Positions 41,703-53,508 of a DNA stretch of 64,000 bases are shown piece by piece (positions within the stretch are counted from its first letter, which is position 1; every line of letters begins with the position of its first letter). Made by a program: the position numbers and the translations under genes. The stretch is from Locusta migratoria (lineage: Eukaryota > Arthropoda > Insecta > Orthoptera > Acrididae). The notes below the pieces were generated by a model. The model searched no databases. It had not been told where the DNA came from and saw only the letters and a list, made by a program, of their open reading frames with translations. The stretch lies in contig CM048750.1 in assembly GCA_026315105.1 (NCBI GenBank), positions 167,800,549 to 167,864,548 on the forward strand, given 5' to 3'.

Positions 41703-42000
41703 TAACTAAAATCACTCCACTCTATATTTTTGTGGCGCTGGCACAGCAACCGTAATAGATATTTTGGTAAAAATCAGTCTCGGTTGCACGAAGGCAGTGT
41801 TTCACTTATTTAGACATGACGCTTTTCGCCTCTTCTGGGCATCATCAGGCGCTCAAAGAGGGAAAATTTACAAAATTGTTAAAAAAAACCATGAGTTAAC
41901 TAGAAATATGTAAAATCTTTCCTAAGCCAGATATATTAGAAACAGGGAAGGTGCAGACTAATAAAACCGCATGCCGCATGACTACATTCACAATAACTAG

Positions 42001-42110
42001 GGCAGTGGTCGGCAAATGGCAGATCGCGATCCAAATCCGGAGCGCGGAAGGCCAAAAACTGGACCGCCAAAAATATTTTGAAAGTATAAGTTACGTACTC
42101 AAATAATTAA
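42001..42110. mobile_element. hAT-like element end, copy 3
   Basis: CAGTGGTCGGCAAATGGCAG then ATCGCGATCC resembles the common hAT terminus CAGTGGTCGGCAAACTGCGG. Internal text resembling 16420-16530 is found at 42990-43090, beyond a SINE. Confidence 0.45.
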
Positions 42111-42124
42111 AAGAAATCCTTTTT

Positions 42125-42323
42125 CAAATGTTCAAATGCTTGTATAGCTTATGGGTCTTAACTAAGGGGTCATCAGTCCCTAAACTTACAAACTACTTAC
42201 AAATTAGCTAATACTAAGGACGGCACAAATATCCATGCCCGACGGGAAATTCGAACCCTCGACCGTAGTGGCCGTGCAGACCGTGACTGGTGCAGCTCAG
42301 TGCCCTCGGATACCGCGGCCGGC
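42125..42323 (-). mobile_element. SINE family A, full length
   Basis: Target duplication AAATCCTTTTT at 42114-42124 and 42324-42334. Head rather diverged (GACGGGAAATTCGAACCCTC). Confidence 0.96.
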
Positions 42324-42334
42324 AAATCCTTTTT

Positions 42335-43095
42335 TCTGTTGATAACATATTAAAGGAGAATTTTACAATTAACCGCTGTATAATTAGAACCCTTAATGAT
42401 TATTAAAGGTAGATGTAAAAAAAATAGTTTTCACAATGTACATCGCTGGGCAGTACACTGAAGAGCGTCGTCAGAACGGAGCAAGCTGGCCGGTGATCCG
42501 CATAAAAGTTATGTTCACACGAATCCAACACAATAACTTTATTTAATGAACAAGGAAATTCTACGAGTGTAACTCGACTTCATACCAACTCTGACAATCT
42601 CTGGAACCTCTACTTAAGCGGCCTGGGCATATCAATTTGAACACCATTTCGTGCTCCCAACGAACGAAAGCCTGAAGATACTTTGGAAAATAACATGTCT
42701 TTTTTTTATTCATACGTTTCTATTTCACATCTAGTGTATTTGATATTAGTTTGAGAGTGAAAGTTAAATAAAAAAATTGTGAAGTATATCACTTTTTCTG
42801 GTTTTGTGAATATAAATATGCCTGTCTGTTGTAAAATAGAAAATTAATAAGAAATATGAGATTTTAGTTGTGGACCTCGACGAAAATTTTGAATAGTATC
42901 CCTAAGATTACTTACCGACCTCTGAACTAGTAATACAAATACGTAAGCCGAAGTGAAATTTATTTCATGTTAAAATTACGGAGTTGTTTGTGTAACATTC
43001 ATTATCAGTTAAATGGATCATAGACTATTTCACAATACAGTGTGTTAATGATGAATAAGCGGAAAGTCTGAAAACTGGTTTTCACGAACCAATAA
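42335..43095. other. Unassigned stretch
   Basis: A+T-rich; 42990-43090 resembles the interior of the hAT-like repeat at 16420-16530. No coding signal. Confidence 0.35.
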
Positions 43096-43270
43096 CATGT
43101 CCGAAAGAACAGTCACCACACCAATGTAATAAGTATTTACACGCGAAGACGGCGTTAGCTTCACTTACTTCGCCGCAGATGCGGTCATACGTTTGATCTC
43201 GCAGGGGAATACGTAATGGCGAGTGTAAGAGTACATGAACGATGGGGGCGCTATAGCCATAGAGTGTGAC
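43096..43270. repeat. Family H repeat
   Basis: ATGTCCGAAAGAACAGTCAC then CACACCAATGTAATAAGTAT and ACACGCGAAGACGGCGTTAG, matching 2048-2105 in order. Confidence 0.65.
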
Positions 43271-43277
43271 TTGTGGA

Positions 43278-43482
43278 AGTTCAAATGTTCAGATGTTTGT
43301 AATTCTATGGGATCAAACTACGTTGGTCATCAATACGTAGACTTACAAACTACTTAAACTAAGTAAAACTAACCTAAGCACAACGGAAACCTCCATGGCC
43401 GAGGGAGAATTCGAACCTCCGACGCGGGAGGCCGCGCGATCCGTTACGTGGCGCTCCAGACCGCTCGGCTATTCCCGCGCGG
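43278..43482 (-). mobile_element. SINE, family B subfamily
   Basis: Antisense: CAAATGTTCAGATGTTTGTA, shared tail, then GAATTCGAACCTCCGACGCG and GCTCGGCTATTCCCGCGCGG. The head differs from family B proper. Flanked by TTGTGG-like words. Confidence 0.9.
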
Positions 43483-43505
43483 TTTGTGGGGAGAGGGGGG
43501 GGGGG

Positions 43506-43640
43506 TCGAACGGAGAGATTCAGGTGTGTTTTCTTCCCGCGCGCTATTTGAGAATGGAATGGTAGATGAATACTATGAAGGTGGTTCGATGAACGCTCTG
43601 CCAGGCACATAAATGTGATTTGCTGAGTATCCGATGTAGA
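43506..43640 (+). mobile_element. LINE-alpha 3' end
   Basis: CGAACGGAGAGATTCAGGTG, TCTTCCCGCGCGCTATTTGA, CTCTGCCAGGCACATAAATG, ending ATCCGATGTAGATGT; the 3' UTR of the LINE seen antisense at 5195 and 55210. Only 135 bp remain. Confidence 0.88.
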
Positions 43641-45469
43641 TGTTAAACCAAGTTTTTAAAGCATTGATAAAGGTCGTAGAACGTGGTTTAAAACCCGTGT
43701 TCTTCAACTTAAAGAGAGGAAAATTGTATATATTTTAAACAACGTTTTCATAGCAAAGATAATTGTCGCACAGGGACCGAAATTTAGATATGCAATAACA
43801 AATTAATATTTACAACTGATTTGCTTCTGATTATTCACTTAACACAAAACAGCCGCTAAGCACGGTGATCCAATATGAAATCTAATTTGATGAAAAACTG
43901 TTTGATATAGACCAATAAGTACTGTTATGATAAGCTATATTCATTGCGACTTATTAACTCCGCTGTACATCTCAAAATGCGTTTTTGTATCATGTGACCG
44001 ACGTAGTACGATGCTTGTGCGGGTTCGTCATTCAAACTTTATTAATGACGTGTAATATCAAAAAGATAAGTTTATAATTTCTCAATGTTTTTTCATCGAT
44101 CATACTTTACCGACAAACAACATAGACACAAAGATAAGATTTCAGTTAGACTCAAAGATAAAATATTCGTTTTATCTAAAACCGCCGTCTCTATCTGAAC
44201 ACGCTAATACGTAACTGTAGTGTACCTTGAGGCTTCACGTAGACTTTATTTCACTAAAAATCATATCAGGGAAAGAAAATATATCGTAATTTAAAGTTTA
44301 GTGGTACGGTGCAGTACACGAAAGAACCAATAGCACTGTTAATTTGGTTTGGGTCATAGATTATTTCGTTAGGATATTCGGAATTACCGATTTCACTTTC
44401 TGTGTTAAGAACGTAACGAAATTACTTGCATATTCGAAAGCCAATTTCGGTAAAACAGAGTTGCCACGATCTTTCCTGTAATTAGTGTATAGCTTAGTTA
44501 CGTGCACTACATTCAAATGAATTGATGGTGAAACTGTTAATGGAATCTTGGCTGAAAAGTTGAATACCGCAATTCCAGTGGCGGACTAAGGCTGTAGGAG
44601 GTACGGGGCCGCGGAAAAACAAAATGAGGCCCTCAGTCCACTTGGAAATACATGTACCAGCTGAAAAATGCTCCTGCAGGAGCACAGAAAAGGCGAATAT
44701 GTTCACTGACACAAAAGTGTGGAACCAGCTGCCTCAATCCCCATTCCGACTTCCTCACCAAAATTTTTGGCATGTTTCTCGTAACCTTAGGTTCAATTGC
44801 GAATCTTCAACAACACCAAATACTAACCCGAATAGCACCCTGATGTCAAAAGTGACCTTTCGTTGCTTGGAATCTACGGTACACAGAGAGCGTTATAGAA
44901 TTATCCACATCGAAGACGATAATCGCAGCTAATGAGTCAGCTACAAACAATCCCGCACCTGTGGATTGCTACTTACAGAATGAGAACAAACAATGCTGTT
45001 TTTATGTGTCAGAAATATTGTTATTTCATTGCTGCTCTGGCAACCACCAATGTCGACAGTACATATGAATTTTTTTAGATAGTAGACGAGAAGGTTAGAA
45101 ATGAATACTCTTATCTCTTGCTAGTCACAGATAAACGTATCAAGATTAAAGCATGTGAGTATTGCAGACATCACGAATACTTTATTGTAAACAACTATCG
45201 TCACGAAGTGAAATCACGTTGAAACTCTCTTTACATTTTGTAAAAGACACCAGGCTTTTATCAGCTGCTTAAAAAGCTAACTGAGGTATGAGTGTTAAAA
45301 TTTGAAGATATTTGACATGTTGACGTGCGCCTTCTCATGGATCTGCCTCCGTTATCCTTCACCAGCCGCCGTCATGGTGCTAACGACTATATTAGAGACT
45401 GAAACCGTTTGGCATACAAAATAAACGGCTGTTGCTATCGACCTTTTCCTAAGTTAGAATCTGCATTTT
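43641..45469. other. Long unassigned A+T-rich stretch
   Basis: A 102-codon plus-strand frame at 44624-44932 lacks a recognisable domain. No transposon signature. Confidence 0.35.
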
Positions 45470-45622
45470 GGGCCGTGTGGGTATGACCGTATGACCTTTG
45501 TAGGTTCGGGTCCTCTCTCGAGCATGGGTATGTGAGTTGCCTTTAGGTTAGTTTAAGTGTAACCTAGGGACTGATGACAACAGTAATTTGGTTCTATAGA
45601 CTGACAAACATTTGAACTTTTG
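45470..45622 (+). mobile_element. SINE family B-like, decayed
   Basis: GTAGGTTCGGGTCCTCTCTC box-B-like, AGCATGGGTATGTGAGTTGC, then GGGACTGATGACAACAGTAA ... ACAAACATTTGAACTTTTG. Head mostly lost. Confidence 0.8.
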
Positions 45623-45661
45623 AAAAGGTACATATTCTGTAACTTAACGTTTTATTTATAT

Positions 45662-45702
45662 GGTGTCTGTTCTTTTCGGACATGTCCGAAAGAACAGACA
45701 CA
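45662..45702. repeat. Family H palindrome
   Basis: GGTGTCTGTTCTTTCGGACA followed directly by TGTCCGAAAGAACAGACAC: a near-perfect inverted repeat with no spacer. The right half occurs also at 2048 and 43098. Confidence 0.9.
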
Positions 45703-46982
45703 ATTTGTTGACATTAAGGACAATAATTTAACCGTTTCAGGGCATTGAAATAAATACGATGGCAAAGATAAAAATTTGTGCTGTGTTCACAGTGGCACTG
45801 ACAAAGCGTCTTCAGACGCCGTCACCCGAGTTTGACTGAAAACATCGTTCGACGCCGTGGTCACACTGCATCCGATATAGTTTGTCACTTGGACGGGTTA
45901 AGGAGAAAGTTAGGTTAGGTTAGAATCTATTCTTTGTCTGAAGTGTATTCGGTTTCGATTTCCTGGCATGCAGAAGATTCCACCGACAGTTTTATGCTTG
46001 GAAATGAGTGCTACAATGCGGCTTCTGTTATTAATGAAGACATCGAATGCATAGGAATGAGCTACACCTGTCTCGAAGAAAGCGAGGATTGTGTACTGTC
46101 CTACAGGACGAGCTTTACGAATATGTGAGGTACCGGTAAAAGGAGAAATTTCTAATACATACTCGTGATATTTCGTGGTGTCACTTAAAAGCAATGTTAC
46201 AGTTGTGATGAATTTATTTGAAATTGTGCAGACATACACCACTTAATCTCGATGCTTTAAATAGTGAAGAACTACACCAGTTATTTACGTTTAATGCTTA
46301 TCACAACGAGTTTCGAGAATTTATTCGCATCTTTCTAGTGCATTTGTTTACATACGTACGGTACTTTTTCAACGTTTCCAAGTGTGATTTTCTGTCACTC
46401 TTGCACTGCAATTGTCTTTTTGAGGTTACTGAAGTTAGGAAAATCGGACAGAAGAAATCTTGACGTGTGTATATTATCCTAATGTTAGAAACCATAAATT
46501 TTCTCTGTCTGCTTAAAGATATTGTGCCTCTTCCATTACTCAGAATATCAAACATAATAATGGTGACTTGGGCCTACCTTCATACAAAAACAAGTGTGAC
46601 GATTTTTGTATTGTGATATCCATTATATTGGAGCAGACACAACTTGCAAGTGCAGAAAAGATGAACTATTTAGTATGTAAATGTACGATTTCCTACATTG
46701 TAGTAACTTTAAAAAGACTATATCTGTGCAAGAGCTGCATAAAATCATACATGGAAAAGTCACGATGTATTAATGTAAAAAAATTCACTAAAAGAGAGAA
46801 AAATTCTCGAAATACGTTGTGCAAAGCATAAAAATACATTATGGGTGCAGTTTTTCAAAATTTAAATCCGTGAATAACACAGTAATTGGCTATCCAGAAA
46901 CATCCGATTATGATGAGCGAAATGAAGTTACATTGATCTTCGGTGACTGTCATTGACTAAGATAATTTTGAACTCGGAAACC
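45703..46982. other. Unassigned stretch
   Basis: Frames of 110 codons (minus 46242-45910), 84 codons and 87 codons show no known domain. The minus frame contains DTTKYHEYVLEISPFTGTSH and KARPVGQYTILAFFETGVAH, which looks protein-like but is unidentified. Confidence 0.3.
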
Positions 46983-47180
46983 GCCGGCCGCGGTGGCCGC
47001 GGGGACTGAGGCGCTTCAGTCACGGTCTGCGCGGTCACTACGGTCGGGGGCTCGAAACCCCCTCGAGCATGGATATTTGTGCCGTCTTTAGTATAAGGTA
47101 GTTCGTAAGTAGTTTGTAAGTTTAGGGACTGATGACCCCGTAGTTAAGTCCCATAAGCTTAACAAACATTTGAACATTTG
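46983..47180 (+). mobile_element. SINE family A, full length
   Basis: Target duplication AACTCGGAAACC at 46971-46982 and 47181-47192. Box B changed to GGCTCGAAACC. Confidence 0.96.
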
Positions 47181-47367
47181 AACTCGGAAACCACTGAAAA
47201 GCAGAAGCACACGTACACCACATTTGCAGGCCACTTCATAGAACAGAATCACCACCTTATTAAAGAAAGCCAGAACCAGTAAGAATAGTTTGTGGACAGC
47301 CTATATTCGATTATCACAAAGCTAAACAACTTAAGATACTTCACAATTCCGATATGAACAAATTTTA

Positions 47368-48150
47368 TAAGATAACTAGCTGAAAACCCGGCGTTGCCCG
47401 GGTTTTTATTTATTCCTGCCTTGAGTTAATGCCGGCCGCGGTGACCGAGGGGACTGAGGCGCTCCAGTCACGGTCTGCACGGCCACTACGGTCGGGGGTT
47501 CGAATCCTTCCTCGGGCATGGATATTTGTGCCGTCCTTAGCATAAGGTAGTTGATAAGTAGTTTGTAAGTTTGGGGACTGATGACCACGTAGTTAAGTCC
47601 CATAAACATTTGAACATTTATAAACAGCGGAAAAATAGTAAGCGAGAAACGTTTTTTCTTTCATCATTTTACTATTGTTGCCAGCGAGAAAAAGTTTCAT
47701 AAAGGTTTGAAATTATGTTTAACGTTGGTTGTAAGTCGCTAAGTACTGTCATTCTCATACAGTGTATTTCGAAAGTCTCGCCGCATTATATGGCATTTTT
47801 GCGATTTCTATTGGTTATGACGTACTATCTTTTGAACCATGTGCCGTATGTGATTCTTAACCATGCTGCAATTGTTACCTCACGGTAAGGAATGTGTGTA
47901 CCAAATTTGGTTGAAATCGGTCCAATTGTTTAGGAGAAAATGAGAAGCATTGTCGCAAAATGCAGCAGTTTTCCGCGCATCTCATTGTTTATGACGTCAT
48001 ATCTCGTGAACTATATATCGTATGTGATTCTTACAATTACGGCGATCGTCCTCATGGATTGAAGCTTACGTGTACCAAATTTGATATAGATTGGAACAAA
48101 ACTGTAGATTTGTACAAATATACGGACACTCTGCTTTATATATATTAGAT
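47368..48150. repeat. Dispersed repeat F, copy 2 (SINE inside)
   Basis: Left end TAACTAGCTGAAAACCCGGC then GTTGCCCGGG at 47370-47402. Body ATAGTAAGCGAGAAACG, TGGTTGAAATCGGTCCAATT and GACGTCATATCTCGTGAACT near 47992. End TGCTTTATATATATTAGATT. Colinear with copy 3 at 58587. Confidence 0.7.
47431..47618 (+). mobile_element. SINE family A inside repeat F
   Basis: GCCGGCCGCGGTGACCGAGG head, tail slightly shortened (CCATAAACATTTGAACATTT). Confidence 0.95.
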
Positions 48151-49018
48151 TTACGCCTAAAATTGCTGATAAAGGATTTAACCAACTTGCAGTTTCCAAT
48201 AAACACTAATATCTGATCATACATTCTGGACTATATCCCGATTGTATTTATTATCTTCTGGTATAATAGTCTCTTTCTTTCTTTCACTGAACGTATGAGT
48301 TTCTCAAAGTCCATATCTACTGTGTGAGAAGGTCGATTTGACCGAAGAAGAGAAACTAATTTCACCGAATGTCGTCCCAAGTCTCTCCGTTCGGGCGATG
48401 AGATCGGCAACACTGTGGCCGTGCCCATAGTGGAGTACTGATGTGAAACGGTTGGCCTTCTCCCGTCGATGCCGGTCATCGGTAAAACCCACAGATATCG
48501 GAGCCACTGTGACCACAGCCTTAATCGGCCGCTACACGTTCCGGTGCCTGAAACCAAGCGCCTGACCGGAAGGGTTCATACGACTAACGACTCTTTTTCC
48601 GCGTCTCTGATCTACCTTGCTGTCTTCTCCGAGTTCGCAGCGTGTGACGACGGCAGGCTTCCACATGTGCGCGTCCAAAGTCTACATTTCCTTGACGCAA
48701 TATTCCAGGCACTGTCTGGCGGGCAGCTCCAAGGAGAGCGAGAAGCTTTCCCGTGTGGAAACATCTGAAGGTGAACCGCTGGTGTTCAACGGGACCACTG
48801 ACCTACCAGCGGCTACCTCTGACGTAGCTAGTCGTGCTTGGCCCACTGTTGGGTCTGCGTAATATCGCCTTTGCCGTGGGTACTGGCGTGTTTGCATCAT
48901 TCGAATGCACTAAAATTGAACTAATAAACTGAAATTTGCCCTTCAGGCCCAACAGCTACCGACCGGCCGTTGTGTCGTCTTCCGCACAAACACAAAAATA
49001 GATGCAATACGGAGGAGG
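48151..49018. other. Unassigned stretch
   Basis: Overlapping frames on both strands (108 codons minus 48557-48231; 99 codons plus 48469-48768). The minus frame ends VDMDFEKLIRSVKERKRLLY, faintly like the start of a MADF domain but too short to call. Confidence 0.3.
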
Positions 49019-49026
49019 CGTGGTCA

Positions 49027-49230
49027 GCCGGCCGCGGTGGCCGAGGGGATTGAGGCGCTCCAGTCACGGTCTGCACGGCCACTGCGGTCGGAGGTTCGAA
49101 TCCCCCCTCGGGCATGGATATTTGTGACGTCCTTAGTCTTAGCTAGTTCATAAGTAGTTTGTAAGCTTAGGAACTGATGACCCCATAGTTAAGTCCCATA
49201 AATTCTACAAACATTTGAACATTTTTGAGA
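49027..49230 (+). mobile_element. SINE family A, full length
   Basis: 8-bp target duplication CGTGGTCA at 49019-49026 and 49231-49238. Confidence 0.95.
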
Positions 49231-49344
49231 CGTGGTCAGAGCTCCATCCGAGCGGCCGTTGTGTCGATTTTCATGACCGAACTGGCTGAAAGAATACCGC
49301 CCAGAGGGAGCCCGAATGGACTGCGTAGTTGGAGGTAGAAATTG

Positions 49345-50375
49345 TTCATGCGAAACACGACTAGCTTTTTATTCACATGTAGTGATGGGTACTATCGACA
49401 TGGGTTCGCAAATCGTTTAAGTATTTATTGATTTCCAGAAGGCTTTTGACACTGTAGCTCACAAACGGCTTTTAATCAAATTGCGTGGTTACGGTATATC
49501 GCCCCAAATTTGCGATTGGATAGGGAATTTCCTGTCAGAGAGGACACAGTTCGTAGTAATCGATGGTAAGGCATCGACTAAAACAGTGGTGATATCGGAC
49601 GGTCCACAGGGTAGTGTTATTGGTCCTCTGCTGTTCCTTATTTACATAAACAATTTAGGGAAAAATCTAAGTAGCTCTCTTAGGTTGTTTGCAGATGACG
49701 CTGTCATTTACCGTCTAGTAACATCATCTGAAGATCAAAACTAACTGCAGAACGATCTGAATAAGATATCACTATGGTGTAAAAATTGGCAATTGACTCT
49801 AAATAATGAGAAGTGTGAAGTCGTCCACATGAGTACGAAAAGAAATCCGTTAAACTTTGTTTACAAGATAAATCAATCACAAATGAAGGTCGTAAACTCC
49901 ACAAAATACCTAGGAATTACTATTACTTCAGACTTAAACTGGTAAGAACACCAGAGACTGCGTTTTATTGGCAGAACCCTTAAAAGATGCAACAGAACTA
50001 CAAAAGAAACTGTATACACTACGCTTGTCCGTCCAGTTTTGGAGTGTGGGATCCTTATCAAGTGGGTTTGGCGCAGGACATCGAAAGAGTCCAAAGAAGG
50101 GCAGCTCGTTTCGTATTGTCACGATACAGGGGAGACAGCGTTACGGAATTGATACAGGATGTGGGATGGGAATCATTACAACAACGACGCTTATCGCTGC
50201 GGCATGGGCTACTTACGAAACTCCGATCGCCAACATTCTCCTCCGAATGTGAAAATATATTGTTACATAGGTAGAAATGATCATCAGAATAAAATACGAG
50301 AAATCAGAGCTCGAACGGAGAGATTCAAATGTTCTTTCTTCCCGTGCGCTATTCGAGAATGGAATGGGAGATAAA
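49345..50375 (+). mobile_element. LINE-alpha, 5'-truncated
   Basis: Frames: AFDTVAHKRLLIKLRGYGIS, an open frame 49481-49744 with CDWIGNFLSERTQFVVIDGK, PQGSVIGPLLFLIYINNLGK and LRLFADDAVIYRLVTSSEDQ (intact FADD), then a stop. NPLNFVYKINQ, a deletion near 49940, and WDPYQVGLAQDIERVQRRAA follow (50045 on). Ends in the 3' UTR text CCCGTGCGCTATTCGAGAAT. Several stops; inactive. Confidence 0.9.
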
Positions 50376-50804
50376 GGTGATCTGGCGGAAACCGGTGTTT
50401 TCACCGCGGCACGGACGTTGGCTACCTGCAACTGCTATTCCATGATAAAACGCTCCTATACTGTGACAATGATCATCCGTTCTATACCTCAATGGGCTGT
50501 TGTTGAAATTCATTTTTCGGATTTTGAATTTCTTTTACATCTTCGAGAGAAAGTTTGTGTAGTAGGTAGAAAATTGTGACAATCACCGAAGAGTTGCACG
50601 CTATGTGTTCATATCCTTCGCGAAACAGAAATTGCACAAAATTCGAGAAGGAATGACTAACCGCAAAGCAGTTGTCTAACTGTATCGAGAGCGTCGGGGT
50701 TAGATATACAAATAAGAGGGTGAAGTAAGTCGTAATACCGGTATATTAATAGCTCAGTAAAGGCGAATATAGCAGTCAATAGTACAAGCAACTGTTTACT
50801 GTAG
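50376..50804. other. Unassigned stretch
   Basis: No feature recognised. Confidence 0.35.
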
Positions 50805-50999
50805 GCGCGGCGGAGCGGCCGAGCGCATTGAGGCGCTATGCTGCGATGCGCGAGGTCGTTCCCCGTCGTGTGTTCGAATCACCCCTCGGGCATGGATGTT
50901 TGTGCTGACTTTGGTATAAGGAAGTTAATAAGTAGTTTATTTTAGGGACTGATGACCCCGCTGTTGAGTCCCATAGCTTCACAAACATTTGAACATTTT
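50805..50999 (+). mobile_element. SINE family A subfamily (GCGGCGGAGCGGCCGAGCGC head)
   Basis: Head GGAGCGGCCGAGCGCATTGA, GTGTTCGAATCACCCCTCGG, then the family A tail with a small deletion (AGTAGTTTATTTTAGGGACT). The same subfamily occurs antisense at 58392. Confidence 0.93.
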
Positions 51000-51655
51000 T
51001 TAATTTTCATTTACCATATTGCTGGCTTATACAATTAATAGCTTCTTTCTTATTGCTTTAACGCACTTAGACATTTGTGTATTATTTTCTGAAACTCAAA
51101 GTCTGCAGCTTAATTTTTATAAAAATTCGGATCAGAATAATTACAATACTGTCTACAAATGCCTCAACTATATCTTAGTATACCGTATTTCCTTCTTCTT
51201 TTTGTTCAGTAATTGTTCTTCGTGAAAAACTTATGGATTATTTTTCAGAACAAGGTCTTTCGCGATGTAGTCACTGGTCCACTCCTTTACTATATCTTGA
51301 AACCAGCTGCTGTTGCGTGACAATCACAGGAAAACCCGGGCACAGACTTCTGAACGCAGAACTTCCCAGAATTCCGTCCTTATGTGTCAAAGAAAGGAGG
51401 AATGCCAGTTCTACGAACTGAAGCCTATGGTGCGCACGTCGTGTGAACACTGAAGGACAGTTGAGAACCAAGGGTTTTCCAGGAGCTGTGGCATCCCACT
51501 GAAATCCACTAAAACGACCATATGTGAGTTGGTGGGGTGGTGGGAGTCTTTCTGTTGTTTTGGAAGATGAATAGCGCAGAACAAAGAAGTTTCAGTTCAG
51601 ACCCTGTTGTTAAAAACTTCGTCCCGTCTTTAGAAAAGTACTGGAAATGGACTAC
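51000..51655. other. Unassigned stretch
   Basis: No feature recognised. Confidence 0.35.
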
Positions 51656-51663
51656 CGTATTCA

Positions 51664-51777
51664 AATGTTTAGATGTTAAAGTTTATTGGACTTCACTGCG
51701 GGGGAATCAGTCGCTAAACTTACAAACTACCTTATACTAAATACGACACAAACATCCATGCCCGAGGGAGGAACAAT
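51664..51777 (-). mobile_element. SINE family A, 5'-truncated
   Basis: Tail and part of the body only, stopping at CATGCCCGAGGGAGGAAC. Target duplication CGTATTCA at 51656-51663 and 51778-51785. This is true 5' truncation at insertion, since the duplication survives. Confidence 0.9.
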
Positions 51778-51785
51778 CGTATTCA

Positions 51786-52261
51786 CTGGAAAACCAAATT
51801 ACATTGTTTTAATGTGTTTATTATACTAACATGTAATGTGATAATGTTATATGTGTAAGGTTAAATAGGGGGTACTTGTAGTATTAAATTTTCCCCCTAT
51901 ATAGACAGTGACAGGTTATACGTGGTGAATATGATTGTGAAGATGGCGTGTTAAAAAGTTGTAATACATCGCTTCGTTTTGGAATGACGTTGTGGCAGAA
52001 ATAAGGAACTTTACTGTGAAAGTTTTGCTGTAGTGAGAGAATACGGTAGTGGGAATGCAGCATTTTCTTATGTTTTCAAAATATTTTTAAATGAATTTGG
52101 CATTTTGCTTAATAGTGTTGCTTTCTGAGGTCCTGATATAGCCTCCTTAGTTTTTTCACAGGAGTGCTACAGAACATTTTACCAATATTTATTCGCGATG
52201 GCGAATTTCTCACAGCTTCACTGTATACGGTATAGGTGTCCTACCAAACGGCTCGATTCCA
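51786..52261. other. Unassigned stretch
   Basis: A+T-rich, no feature recognised. Confidence 0.35.
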
Positions 52262-52272
52262 TGTGCTCAACG

Positions 52273-52474
52273 CCGGCCGCGGTGGCCGAGGAGACTAAGG
52301 CCCTCCAGTCACGGTCTGCACGGCCACTACGGTCGGGGGTTCGAATCCCCCCTCGGGCATGGATATTTGTGCCGTCCTTAGGATTAGCTAGTTCATAAGT
52401 AGTTTGTAAGTTTAGGGACAGATGATCCCGTAGTTAAGTCCCATAGACTCTACAAACATTTGAACATTTACATT
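52273..52474 (+). mobile_element. SINE family A, full length
   Basis: Target duplication TGTGCTCAACG at 52262-52272 and 52475-52485. Confidence 0.97.
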
Positions 52475-52500
52475 TGTGCTCAACGACTGTAATTTGACTT

Positions 52501-52740
52501 GTAGAAATTTTTCCGCAATCAGTCGTAAATATTATTTATTAACAAATCTAGATTTCGGCCACTGTGTCGTCATTATCAATGCTTAAAATAAAACTATTAA
52601 AACACGTAAAACATTTCGACCTCCATGTGGAGGTTAGGTTCGAAATGTTTTACGTGTTTTAATCGTTTTATTTTAAGCATTGATAAAATCTAGATTTGTT
52701 AATAAATAATACCTACGACTGATTGCGGAAAAGTTTCTAC
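52501..52740. repeat. Palindromic element P2 with hammerhead-like arm
   Basis: Arms 52501-52625 and about 52633-52740 (outer text GTAGAAATTTTTCCGCAATC and its complement). The left arm, read on the minus strand, has TTGATAATGACGACACAGTG then GCCGAAATCTAGATTTG. The right arm lacks just the stem II part: ATTGATA joins directly to AAATCTAGATTTG. Related to P1. Confidence 0.75.
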
Positions 52741-53298
52741 AATACGAATATTTGTGTCGGACCAGGACTCGAAATTGGGTTTCCCGCTTTGCCCGGCACA
52801 AATTATCATTTGTCACCATTTGATAGAACATCTGTACCGTATAAAATTCTGCATCGGCAATAAATATTGGTGAATTACTTCATCACTGTAATACATCACC
52901 ATTCAGTAATGATACAGAATACATATGAAAATAGCCAACATTATTGTCGCATGTCAGTTGAAAAAACCGAAAGAGCACCGAAAATGATTAATCAAAAAGA
53001 AAATAATTCTTAATTTACTTCATGTGTAAATTGGGTTAAAGTAAGTTAACAATGAAACGTACTCGATATAAGACGCTGGAAAGAGAACGAGTGACGTCAT
53101 AGAAGGCAGTAGAATGTGTACTACGGTCACCAGTTGACAATGTATGAAGAGAATACTGCCGAAAGCTCGTGGGTTATAAACCACTAGAAACCCAATAACT
53201 TCTTGATAGTATATATCTCGGTGAAATAATAGGGTCGTGAAATTTTGTAATATTGATTAACAACATGTGCACTGGATAATCACACAGTCATGGAGAAA
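52741..53298. other. Unassigned stretch
   Basis: 52755-52800 contains GACCAGGACTCGAAATTGGG, a tRNA-like B-box remnant. Otherwise nothing. Confidence 0.35.
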
Positions 53299-53508
53299 AA
53301 GACAAGAAAATGACAGTCCACGTAATGGTCGTTTCGGTGACTTTACTATATGCCCTTATCCTTAAAGAGAAAGTATTAATATAATTGTCATGTGGTTACT
53401 CAGTGTTTCGTGACATGTTTGAAAATAAATAGGGATCTAACTTGGATGAGTGGTTGTGCCAAATCTTCTCTTCATCCTCTTCTGTGTCAAACAACTCCTG
53501 GGTGCGGT
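53299..53508. repeat. Source copy of an inverted duplication (partner 55978-56185)
   Basis: From GACAAGAAAATGACAGTCCA to ACAACTCCTGGGTGCGGT. The complement is found at 55978-56185 with only about two substitutions (CGTTTCGGTGA against CGTTCCGGTAA). Anonymous single-copy-looking DNA here. Confidence 0.92.

Noticed and set aside
45908..45925. Interstitial insect telomere repeat (TTAGG)n
   Set aside because: Only about three units (GTTAGGTTAGGTTAG); too short to distinguish from chance.
48231..48557. MADF-domain gene start (DFEKLIRSVKERKRLLY)
   Set aside because: Only about 17 residues resemble the domain start, then the frame leaves it; no continuation in any frame seen.
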